Assembly: GCA_963650135.1 (NCBI GenBank)
Contig: CAVJLG010000056.1
Coordinates: 1-31,662, forward strand
Origin: HGM13006 sp963650135
GTDB taxonomy: Bacteria; Bacillota; Clostridia; Oscillospirales; Oscillospiraceae
Length of the DNA stretch: 31,662 nucleotides
Direction of reading: 5' to 3'
The first letter of the stretch is position 1. Each line of letters opens with the position of its first letter. The translations under genes were made by a program, and so were the position numbers. Below are positions 22,933 through 29,557 of the stretch, piece by piece. Under the pieces are notes generated by a model. That model had not been told where the DNA came from and did not search any database. It saw only the letters and a program-made list of their open reading frames with translations.

Positions 22933-23094
22933 AGAACCACCGATGCAATCGAAGGTGCCTGACTCAGCGTTCAGATTTTTCATCTGACAAGCCAAAAGCC
23001 CGCAGGAATACTTTGTGTATTTCAAGGGATTGCGGCGAAGTCAGAGGGAAAAGATGACGTTGCGGCAGGTGCATGAGATTGGGGAGGCGGTTCT
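22933..23094 (+). repeat. MITE-like repeat copy A
   Basis: About 162 bp. The imperfect ends are AGAACCACCGATGCAATC on the left and its inverted relative (reading AGAACCGCC, then CAATC) on the right. The central hairpin is GCAGG (23002-23006), AATAC, loop TTTGT, GTATT, TCAA (23022-23025), closed by CCC/GGG. An outer pairing joins TCTGAC (22983-22988) to GTCAGA (23040-23045). Its ends diverge from the GGTAATAC type of the other copies, so the boundaries are less sure. Confidence 0.65.
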
Positions 23095-23162
23095 AAAATT
23101 AGAAGGAGCCCTCTTCCCAAGCAACCAGTCTTACGAAGCCGCCGTCTGCCATCTCGCAGCGG
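23093..23162 (-). pseudogene. Duplicated 3' end of the cyclase gene
   Basis: This 70-base segment repeats 23292-23362 with one base missing near its start. It contains the last 20 or so codons and stop of the cyclase gene, in the same orientation, directly beside repeat copy A. No start or upstream coding sequence remains, so it is a fragment, not a gene. Confidence 0.88.
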
Positions 23163-23291
23163 CATAGGCAGTGCCTGCACTGCCGTTCAATCGCACTGCG
23201 ATTGGCGGAGGGCGAATTCACTTCGCCCGAGCATTGTATGGCTCGCCGGGTTCCCTTCCGCTGCACCGGAGATGGCGCAGCAAAAGCATTC
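23163..23291. repeat. String of short perfect hairpins between the two cyclase 3' ends
   Basis: Successive inverted repeats: GGCAGTG/CACTGCC, CAATCG/CGATTG, GGCGAA/TTCGCC and CGAGC/GCTCG, each with a 4-9 base loop. No coding frame is supported. The style resembles the inserted part of repeat copy B (about 29385-29530), without clear sequence identity. Confidence 0.65.
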
Positions 23292-23299
23292 CCTAAAAG

Positions 23300-24202
23300 T
23301 TAGAAGGAGCCCTCTTCCCAAGCAACCAGTCTTACGAAGCCGCCGTCTGCCATCTCGCAGCGGAAGGGGAATGCTGCGATGGTCATTCTCTTACCGGTAA
23401 CCTCATCGATGTCGCCGCCAGCGTTCTCGACGGTGCAGACACCCTGCTGCATGTAGATACGATGGCAGGGCTCGTAGTCGGGGAAGGTCACAGTGGGATC
23501 CAGGCCGGTTGCCTTGCGGTATGCCTTATCCAGCCAAGGCATCTGCTCGGACAGAGGATCATGCCACAGCGGAGCATCGGTAGCGCCCCAGGTGCCGGAA
23601 ATGCCCTTGATGTGCTTCTCATGGGTCAGGTAGTTCGCCAGCTCGGGACCCTCGCCGGGATAGTAGTTGTAGTACTTATCGTTGTTGACTCTCCAATAAT
23701 GATGGAAGCCGGTGTTGATGATAACCCAGTCGTTCTCGCGGACCTCGAGGCCGTCTTTCTTACAGGCAGCGTCGAACTCCTCGGGGGCGATGATGTGCCA
23801 AATGTTGCCCATCTTTGCGGGATCGCCGTCAGCAGCGTTCCACTTCTCCTCGAACTCGTCCTTCAGGTAGCGCATGTCTACGATGATGCCGGAGCCGATG
23901 CAGCGCTCCAGATGGATCTCAGCCAGGGTATAGCCGTTTGCTTCCCGATCCACTTCCTCCTCATGGAGCACATGGTTGGGGGCGTCCATATGGGTGCCTG
24001 CATGCAGGGTGCCGGTGTAGGTCATGGTTCTCTTGTGGAACCGGCCCAGATACTGACCGCGGGGGAACTGCAGGTCGGTGCGGGCGCCGGGGAAGGGCCA
24101 CAGGGGGGTGTCAACGCCCCAAGGCTGGGACAGATCATAGATCTTTACCATCTTGGAATCGTCCAGGTACATTTTTACTTTGTCGAGAGGCATGTAGGCC
24201 AT
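23300..24202 (-). CDS. Cyclase family metal-dependent hydrolase (kynurenine formamidase / isatin hydrolase fold)
   Basis: 300 residues. The family metal motif HAGTHMDAPNH (H67, H71, D73, H77) is intact, with further conserved pieces DLSQPWGVDTPLWP, WVIINTGFH and GISGTWGATDAP. Members hydrolyse cyclic amides or related small molecules in the cytoplasm; this one is longer than the roughly 210-residue KynB type, so the substrate is open. AGGAGG stands 8 bases before the ATG. The promoter has MerR-type geometry and faces a MerR gene. Its last 62 bases are duplicated 200 bases downstream. Confidence 0.87.
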   Translation of the reverse strand: MAYMPLDKVKMYLDDSKMVKIYDLSQPWGVDTPLWPFPGARTDLQFPRGQYLGRFHKRTMTYTGTLHAGTHMDAPNHVLHEEEVDREANGYTLAEIHLERCIGSGIIVDMRYLKDEFEEKWNAADGDPAKMGNIWHIIAPEEFDAACKKDGLEVRENDWVIINTGFHHYWRVNNDKYYNYYPGEGPELANYLTHEKHIKGISGTWGATDAPLWHDPLSEQMPWLDKAYRKATGLDPTVTFPDYEPCHRIYMQQGVCTVENAGGDIDEVTGKRMTIAAFPFRCEMADGGFVRLVAWEEGSF

Positions 24203-24249
24203 GATTGTTTCCTCCTATATATGTAGTGTATTGATTGAATCCGTTTCAT

Positions 24250-24280
24250 ATGATACACCTTGGAACAGTTCCAGAGTCAA
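24250..24280 (-). promoter_or_regulatory. MerR-type promoter of the cyclase gene: 19-bp spacer with central palindrome
   Basis: Minus strand TTGACT (24280-24275), 19 bases, TATCAT (24255-24250). TGGAACAGTTCCA (24261-24273), a perfect 6+1+6 palindrome, fills the spacer. An over-long spacer with an operator between -35 and -10 is the hallmark of promoters activated by MerR-family twisting. Confidence 0.82.
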
Positions 24281-24320
24281 CCCCTTCTCAGGAATTTTTC
24301 TATCCTTTTTGCCTCTGCCA

Positions 24321-24349
24321 TTGCGTTTTTCGTGAAAATCGCCTATAAT
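24321..24349 (+). promoter_or_regulatory. Promoter of the MerR-family gene
   Basis: TTGCGT (24321-24326), 17 bases, TATAAT (24344-24349). It has normal spacing, unlike the divergent cyclase promoter. Confidence 0.72.
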
Positions 24350-24394
24350 ATTTCCGAATCTGCACAGCAGATAAGATGATTAGGAGGCACCTCC

Positions 24395-25222
24395 ATGCAG
24401 TACAAAATCGGTGATGTGGCAAAGATTCTGGGCATTTCCCCGGATTTGCTGCGATACTATGAGAAAAAAGGCGTTGTTATGCCCATGAAGGGAAAGCACA
24501 ACGACTACCGCTACTATGACTTCTGGGATATCAACTTTCTCTTAGACTGTCTCTGGTTCAAAAATTTCGGCTTCTCCATTGACCAGATTGCCGACATGGT
24601 AAAAATTCCATCCTCGGAAGAGCTGAACGACCTGTTCCTCAAAAAAGAGGATGAGCTCCAGGCCACCATCGCCCGGTGTGAGCTGCTGCTCCGCCGTTCT
24701 GAGGAATACCGGCGGGATCTCCGGCTGTCCAAAGAGCTGCTGGGCGTATGTGAGATTATGGAAAGCCCGGAATATGTCCGCTATCTCAACCGCTATACCG
24801 ACACCTATCGGAATTCCCCCGCCCTGGAGAAGCTCAGCCACGATTGGCTTGGACTCATGCCCTTTACCCGCCGCTGCTTTGAAATCGAAAAAGATGATCT
24901 TCTGGACCAGGGCGGCAAAGACTATGCCTGGGGCCTGAGCCTGGGCATGGAATATGTTCGGCTGCTCAATGTCAGCACAGCGCCGCCGGTGGTGCATATT
25001 CCCGCGCAAAAGAGCCTTCACTCCGTGTTCACCAACACCGGCAAGGGCAACTTCTCCCCTCAACTGATTCGCTATATGGTGGACTACTGCGACGCCCACG
25101 GCCTTACCATCTGCGGGCCTGCCCGGGGCAATCTGCTCTGTTCTGTGGCCGAGGGCGATGGCCTCACCGGCTATTTCGAGGTCTGGCTTCCCATCGAAGA
25201 AACCGCACAGGATACCCAATAA
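24395..25222 (+). CDS. MerR-family regulator with C-terminal effector domain
   Basis: 275 residues. The N-terminal MerR winged helix is clear: YKIGDVAKILGISPDLLRYYEKKGVV, then DINFLLDCLWFKNFGFSIDQIADM, followed by a dimerisation coiled coil at about 78-115. Residues about 125-275 form a larger domain, reminiscent of GyrI-like small-molecule binding modules (GYFEVWLPI near the end). No cluster of metal-binding cysteines is seen, so a drug-like or organic ligand is more likely than a metal. AGGAGG precedes the ATG. It is divergent from the cyclase gene, whose promoter carries the matching operator. Confidence 0.9.
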   Translation: MQYKIGDVAKILGISPDLLRYYEKKGVVMPMKGKHNDYRYYDFWDINFLLDCLWFKNFGFSIDQIADMVKIPSSEELNDLFLKKEDELQATIARCELLLRRSEEYRRDLRLSKELLGVCEIMESPEYVRYLNRYTDTYRNSPALEKLSHDWLGLMPFTRRCFEIEKDDLLDQGGKDYAWGLSLGMEYVRLLNVSTAPPVVHIPAQKSLHSVFTNTGKGNFSPQLIRYMVDYCDAHGLTICGPARGNLLCSVAEGDGLTGYFEVWLPIEETAQDTQ

Positions 25223-25233
25223 TATGTGCTTCA

Positions 25234-25267
25234 CTTCGCTGCATGATTCCGGTGCAGCGGAGTTTTT
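25234..25267 (+). terminator. Terminator of the MerR-family gene
   Basis: CTTCGCTGCA (25234-25243) pairs with TGCAGCGGAG (25253-25262) over 10 bp with one G-T pair, followed by TTTTT. Confidence 0.9.
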
Positions 25268-25277
25268 CTTTTACCCC

Positions 25278-25312
25278 TTGACACGATATACTATGTGTTG
25301 TATAGTATATCG
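25278..25312 (+). promoter_or_regulatory. PadR operon promoter with embedded operator
   Basis: TTGACA (25278-25283), 17 bases, TATAGT (25301-25306). A perfect inverted repeat, CGATATACTAT (25284-25294) and ATAGTATATCG (25302-25312), fills the spacer and covers the -10. This is the expected layout for PadR autorepression. Confidence 0.87.
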
Positions 25313-25328
25313 CAACAGGAGGTGTATT

Positions 25329-25652
25329 ATGGATACACAGCTAAAACGCGGCGTTTTGGATGCCCTGGTGCTCTCTACGCTGCTGAAGGCGGATTCCTAT
25401 GGCTACCAGATCATTAAGGATATCTCGCCCCACACCACCATTTCCGAGTCCACCCTCTACCCCATTCTCCGGCGGCTGGAGCGGGGCGGTTATCTCACCA
25501 CCTACAGCCGGGCCCATGCCTCGCGCCTGCGAAAGTACTACAGCATCACCCCCCAGGGCGTTCAGCGCATCCAGGAATTCTTAGCGGAATGGGAGTCTGT
25601 TATGGCGCTCTATGCCTACATCAAAGGAGAGTATGATCGTGAAAAAGCTTGA
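25329..25652 (+). CDS. PadR-family transcriptional regulator
   Basis: 107 residues. Typical PadR winged helix: LKRGVLDALVLSTLLKADSYGYQI, SESTLYPILRRLERGGYL and KYYSITPQGVQRIQEF, then a short C-terminal helix for dimerisation. ATG at 25329 has AGGAGG 6 bases upstream; longer frames cross the promoter. It leads an operon with DUF1700 and DUF4097 proteins, a common Firmicutes arrangement linked to envelope homeostasis. Confidence 0.95.
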   Translation: MDTQLKRGVLDALVLSTLLKADSYGYQIIKDISPHTTISESTLYPILRRLERGGYLTTYSRAHASRLRKYYSITPQGVQRIQEFLAEWESVMALYAYIKGEYDREKA

Positions 25653-26227
25653 ATTCATCAACGAGCTGGGGGGCGCAGCTTTCCTCCATGCCCCCGGAAG
25701 AAATCCGTCCGCTGCTGGATTACTATATGGAGATTGTGGCCGACCGCATGGAGGACGGCATGACCGAAGAAGAGGCCGTGGCTTCTCTGGGTCCCATCCC
25801 TGAATTGGCGGAAAAGATTTTGGCAGAGCAGCCCCAGCCGGAGCCGATGCCGGCGCCCCAGCCAATCCCCGCTCCGGAAAAGAAGCGTCGCTGGTCCGGC
25901 GGCACCATTGCCATCGCGGTTCTGCTTAGTCCCCTGTGGCTGACGCTGCTGTGCATTCTCATTAGTGTAGAAATTGCGGTTTGGGTGGCATTGGCGTCAC
26001 TGGTCGTCAGCGCAGGCGCTATGATCCTCGGCGGAATTGCTGGTTCCATTCTCAGCCTGATTCCCATGTTTGACCCGGTATCCGCCTCCGCGCGAATTTT
26101 TGTCAGCGGCTGCTCGCTGGTCTGCGCAGGCATCGGTTGTCTGCTGCTGCCCCTGAGTGTTTGGCTCATTCGGCTGCTGGCCCGGTTCCACAAATTCTGC
26201 TATCGGCGGCTCACCGGAAAGGAGTAA
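25633..26227 (+). pseudogene. DUF1700 membrane protein gene with a +1 frameshift
   Basis: The start ATG at 25633 overlaps the PadR 3' end, gives MIVKKLEFINEL, and follows AAGGAG. After the six-G run at 25668-25673 the DUF1700 sequence continues in another frame: GAQLSSMPPEEIRPLLDYYMEI and EDGMTEEEAVASLG. Removing one G restores one protein of about 197 residues. The rest has a Pro-rich linker, then three or four membrane helices (about residues 95-185). DUF1700 proteins pair with PadR and DUF4097. It may be a real mutation, slippage, or a homopolymer read error. Confidence 0.85.
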
Positions 26228-26230
26228 CCC

Positions 26231-27142
26231 ATGAAAAAGTTAACGAAGATACTGGTCATTCTGGGCGCGGTTCTCTGCCTGTGCGGCGGCGTGGTCACTG
26301 CGGCAGGCTATATTGGCGGCGGCTTTCAGGAGCTGTCCGGCCGTGTCTCCCCCAGCATTTCCGCCGTGTCCTCCACGCAGAATCTGGAGAGCCTCACCTT
26401 CTCCCCGGAAGATATCGATCAGCTGGAGTTCCGTCTCAGCGGCGAAGATATCTCCTTCCGCCCCTCGGATGACGGGCAGATTCATATCCGTTATATCAAG
26501 CGGGACGACGTGACCTACACAGCCTACCAGGAGCAGAGCGCTGCCTCAGATGGTCTCAGCACCCTGTTTTTCACCCGGAAGGACACCTCCAACGGCACCC
26601 AGCTGTTCCACTTTGGCATGGAATTTGACGATGACAGTGCGGATGTTCAGGTGGCGCTGCCCCAGGGACTTTCGGTGGATATTTTGACCGCCTCCGGGGA
26701 TATGGCGTTCAGCGGCGTTACCATTGCCACCCTCTCCGTTTCCACCGTGTCCGGCGACGTGGATTTGACCAATGTACAGACAGACGCACTCACCATCGGC
26801 ACCACTTCCGGAGATGTGGAGCTGGAACAGGTAACGGTGTCCGACGAAACGAATCTGGAAACCACCTCCGGAGAGCTGGATCTGGAGGACTGCACCTTGA
26901 ACGGTTCCCTCACTGTCTCCTCGGTCAGCGGCGATTTGGCGGGGCAAGCCATGATCTCCGGGAATATCACCATTGACACCACCTCCGGAGATGTGGAGCT
27001 GAACCTTTCCGGTTCCCCCGCCCATTCCGCCGGTAATATCTCCACCACCAGCGGCGAAATGAATCTCCAGGGGCTCCAGGCCCAAGCGGATTATGTGGTC
27101 AATGTTTCCACAGTCAGCGGAGATGTAACCATCCGGCATTGA
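26231..27142 (+). CDS. DUF4097 beta-repeat protein
   Basis: 303 residues. One N-terminal hydrophobic segment (6-28) acts as a signal or anchor, so the bulk is predicted to be extracytoplasmic. From about residue 150 a short repeat built around T-x-SGD recurs about every 20 residues (TASGDMAFSG, TVSGDVDLTN, TTSGDVELEQ, TTSGELDLED, SVSGDLAG, TTSGDVELNL, TTSGEMNLQG, TVSGDVTI), the hallmark of the DUF4097 right-handed beta-solenoid. It starts 3 bases after the DUF1700 stop. It probably serves as an adhesin-like or envelope structural partner; no enzyme motif is seen. Confidence 0.92.
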   Translation: MKKLTKILVILGAVLCLCGGVVTAAGYIGGGFQELSGRVSPSISAVSSTQNLESLTFSPEDIDQLEFRLSGEDISFRPSDDGQIHIRYIKRDDVTYTAYQEQSAASDGLSTLFFTRKDTSNGTQLFHFGMEFDDDSADVQVALPQGLSVDILTASGDMAFSGVTIATLSVSTVSGDVDLTNVQTDALTIGTTSGDVELEQVTVSDETNLETTSGELDLEDCTLNGSLTVSSVSGDLAGQAMISGNITIDTTSGDVELNLSGSPAHSAGNISTTSGEMNLQGLQAQADYVVNVSTVSGDVTIRH

Positions 27143-27144
27143 CA

Positions 27145-27183
27145 AAAATGGACGCCTCAATATGAGACGTCCATTTTGTTTTT
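27145..27183. terminator. Bidirectional terminator between DUF4097 and the FAD reductase
   Basis: AAAATGGACG (27145-27154) pairs with CGTCCATTTT (27168-27177), with an inner CTC/GAG. GTTTTTG follows on the right, and an A run on the left serves the opposite strand. Confidence 0.9.
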
Positions 27184-27195
27184 GCAATTGATATC

Positions 27196-28923
27196 TTATT
27201 TCAGGTGCTCCAGCATGGTTTCCGCTGCCAGATAGCCGCTGGCTACAGCCCAGGAGAAGTCGTTGATGCACTCAATCTTCTCCCCGCCCTGGTTGATATA
27301 GCGGTTGCCGATGGTATCACCGGCGCAGTAGAGGCCCGGCACGGTCTTTCCATGGGAGAGCACGCCGCCGTTCTCGTCTGCATCCAGGCCGCCGAACACG
27401 CCGTCTGTTGCCATATGGCTGCGGATGGCATAGAAGGGCGCTTTCTCGATGGGCACGAGATAGTTGGGCAGCTTGTAGAAGTCGTCGTCATGGCCCTGGG
27501 CGCACAGCTGGTTATACCGCGCCACCGTCTCCTTGAATACCGCTACCGGGAAGCCGGCCTTTTCCGCCAGCTCTTCGATAGTATCCGCCACAAACACATG
27601 CTTTCCATCGTATTTCTCCGCATTTCTCAGTGCGTCGCCGGGATCGCCCTGGGCCTTGGGAGGGCCGCCGGGGCCGCCATGTCCCCCGGGAGGTCCCATG
27701 GTAACGGTTCTGGAGAACTTGCCGTCGGGCCCGGGAATACCCTCACCAATGTTCCGGCCGGTGCGGTTTACCACGGGCATATAGGGCGGCTGAGAGGGCG
27801 CATGGAGAATCGCATCGTCCAGAATCGTAAAGGACGCACAGCCGGGCTGCCGGATCTGCGCCCAAATGGAGGATTCGCCGTTCACCGACTCATTGATCCA
27901 ACGCTTGCCGTTTTTATTGACCTTCAGCGTCTCGCCCCGGTCTACATGGAGCATCATGGGGCCCTCAACGCCCTTGGCGATCATACCGCCTAAGTACGCC
28001 GCCGCCACACTCTCATAGTCCACGGTAATCCCCGCATCCTCGGCCATGGTGATATGGTCGCCGGTGTTGCCGGGCATCCGGTGGCTATTGGCGTAGCCGT
28101 CGGCATAGTAATAAACGGGCAATGTCCGCTTGAGCACGTCGCCATAGGAGATGTTGCCGGTTGCCATCAGAACTGCCCCGGCATGAATCACGATCTCGCC
28201 GCCGGCATCCTCTGCCACGGCGCCGACCACCTTACCCTGCTCCATCAGGAGCTTTTTGGCACTGCATTCGGTGAGAATGGTCACGCCCATTTCCCGACAT
28301 CGGCGCTCCATGTTCTGGGTGACAAACCAGCCTGCATCCCGTCCGGTTTTGGTGTTGACGGTCATCTGGCCAAAGGGGCTGATTTTTACCTCCCAGCTGT
28401 CCTTCACCGGCGCCCACTGGGTCATCCAGTCAAAGCACTTGGGCAGCGCATGGAAGGCGTTGCCGATGAGCCGGGGATTGATTTCCCACCGGCAGGTGTT
28501 CAGGGCCGAGCGAATATAGTCGTCCATCTGGTCCGGAACGCCTGCGTCCTTTTCCATCTGGGTACTGAACATCCTCAGGCCCTGGGCAAACTGGCTGCCG
28601 CCGCCCAATTTCGGCAGCTTCTCCAGCAGAATAACCTGCTTCCCTGCCTCTGCGGTTTTTGCCGCCGCAATCAGGCCTGCTGCACCGCCGCCAATCACAA
28701 GAATATCGCAGCTGCGGGTTTCCGGGGCATGATACCGGACTTCCTTCACATAATCCTCGGGATGAATAATGCCCAGCCGACATGCTTCGGCACACGCCCC
28801 GCAGGAAATACATTTCTCGCGGTCAATCTCATACGCCAAACCGTTGGAGCTCGGCGCGCCCACGGGACATACGCCCGCGCATCTGCCGCAGTTGATACAG
28901 GGGCCATGAATCTGATATGCCAT
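27196..28923 (-). CDS. Ferredoxin-domain FAD-dependent reductase (fumarate reductase flavoprotein family)
   Basis: 575 residues. The N-terminus has two 4Fe-4S motifs: C9, C12, C15, C19 and C38, C41, C44, C48. A FAD-binding Rossmann motif follows (DILVIGGGAAG, 73-83, then VILLEK), and later a fumarate-reductase-type domain with a C-terminal GLYCAGDTIGNRYINQGG FAD contact. Such enzymes reduce C=C bonds in enoates using ferredoxin electrons, so it probably reduces an unsaturated acid in the cytoplasm. The substrate is unknown. At about 408-425 there is a Gly/Pro-rich insertion (GPPGGHGGPGGPP). ATG at 28923 is chosen for AAGGAG 8 bases upstream; the frame remains open through repeat copy C for 55 more codons, which is probably accidental. 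Confidence 0.9.
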   Translation of the reverse strand: MAYQIHGPCINCGRCAGVCPVGAPSSNGLAYEIDREKCISCGACAEACRLGIIHPEDYVKEVRYHAPETRSCDILVIGGGAAGLIAAAKTAEAGKQVILLEKLPKLGGGSQFAQGLRMFSTQMEKDAGVPDQMDDYIRSALNTCRWEINPRLIGNAFHALPKCFDWMTQWAPVKDSWEVKISPFGQMTVNTKTGRDAGWFVTQNMERRCREMGVTILTECSAKKLLMEQGKVVGAVAEDAGGEIVIHAGAVLMATGNISYGDVLKRTLPVYYYADGYANSHRMPGNTGDHITMAEDAGITVDYESVAAAYLGGMIAKGVEGPMMLHVDRGETLKVNKNGKRWINESVNGESSIWAQIRQPGCASFTILDDAILHAPSQPPYMPVVNRTGRNIGEGIPGPDGKFSRTVTMGPPGGHGGPGGPPKAQGDPGDALRNAEKYDGKHVFVADTIEELAEKAGFPVAVFKETVARYNQLCAQGHDDDFYKLPNYLVPIEKAPFYAIRSHMATDGVFGGLDADENGGVLSHGKTVPGLYCAGDTIGNRYINQGGEKIECINDFSWAVASGYLAAETMLEHLK

Positions 28924-28944
28924 CGTTCGCACTCCTTTTTCTTT

Positions 28945-29104
28945 GGTAATACCACACAAATGTGCCGTCGGGCTACAGCCGATCTTTTCCGCCGGAAATG
29001 CGTTATTTTTTCTTGACATACACAAAGTATGCCTGCGAAAAACTGCCTTTTTCCGACGTAAAATCTCTGGCTGAATCCTCGCCGCCAATTTATGTGGTAT
29101 TACC
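28945..29104 (-). repeat. MITE-like repeat copy C
   Basis: 160 bp with perfect 12-bp terminal inverted repeats (GGTAATACCACA at 28945-28956, TGTGGTATTACC at 29093-29104). On the minus strand the core is GCAGG (29036-29032), CATAC, loop TTTGT, GTATG, TCAA (29016-29013), inside a T5C/GA5 stem. An outer stem joins 28981-28995 with 29053-29065. No target duplication is seen. It ends 21 bases upstream of the FAD reductase start, so it forms most of that gene's leader. Confidence 0.85.
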
Positions 29105-29193
29105 CATATTATATATATTATTATAAAATACCTCTGTAACCCTGAACAAGTATCAAAAAGCTATACCACATAACATTTAGTTATCTACAAATG
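29105..29193 (-). promoter_or_regulatory. AT-rich region likely holding the FAD reductase promoter
   Basis: Several overlapping TATAAT-like words on the minus strand lie at about 29106-29130, with TTGTTC 18 bases before one of them. No single promoter can be chosen. Transcripts from here would include repeat copy C. Confidence 0.4.
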
Positions 29194-29233
29194 GCGAAAA
29201 AACAGCGGACCGGTTTCCCTTTCCGGTCCGTTG
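29194..29233 (-). terminator. Terminator for the DUF362 transcript, beyond repeat copy B
   Basis: On the minus strand a stem built on CGGACCGG (about 29230-29220) and CCGGTCCG (about 29211-29204), with a 9-base loop, is followed by TTTTTT. It is 325 bases after the DUF362 stop, with repeat copy B in between. Confidence 0.8.
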
Positions 29234-29260
29234 CTCTTTGTGATTATAATTTGAAATTAG

Positions 29261-29557
29261 GGCAATAGCGCACAAATCGGCAAGAGAGTCTGGCGAGAAA
29301 TTTTTCGTCAGAAAAAGGTGTAAAACCGCAGGAATACTTTGTGTATTTCAAGGTTTTACTAACGCATTTCTGGCGGAAAAGATCTTGGGGACCCCGCCAA
29401 AGCCCAGCGAAGTGGCTTTGGTGGGGTAAGGAGGAGTCCCCCAAGGGGATTTCCTTCGGGCACAGCGGCGCGACTGAGCTTTTGCCCCAAAAGGGCAAAA
29501 CGAAGGATGCAAAGCTTGCGACGACGCAATCCGCAATCGCATTTGCGCGGTGTTGCC
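29261..29557 (+). repeat. MITE-like repeat copy B with an internal hairpin-string insertion
   Basis: 297 bp. The ends GGCAATAGCGCACAAAT (left) and the inverse of GGCAACACCGCGCAAAT (right, ending 29557) match over 14 of 17 positions. The core is GTAAAACC (29320-29327), GCAGG, AATAC, TTTGT, GTATT, TCAA (29348-29351), GGTTTTAC (29352-29359). An outer stem joins 29300-29311 with 29370-29383. Compared with copy C it holds about 140 extra bases (about 29385-29530) made of nested hairpins, including TTTTGCCC/GGGCAAAA. Its right end abuts the DUF362 stop codon. Confidence 0.82.

Noticed and set aside
22798..23025. 75-codon minus-strand frame over repeat copy A
   Set aside because: It lies in the repeat and hairpin leader, has no RBS and matches no protein family.
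28924..29088. 55-codon N-terminal extension of the FAD reductase
   Set aside because: It is encoded inside repeat copy C; the ATG at 28923 has a proper RBS and begins directly before the first Fe-S motif.
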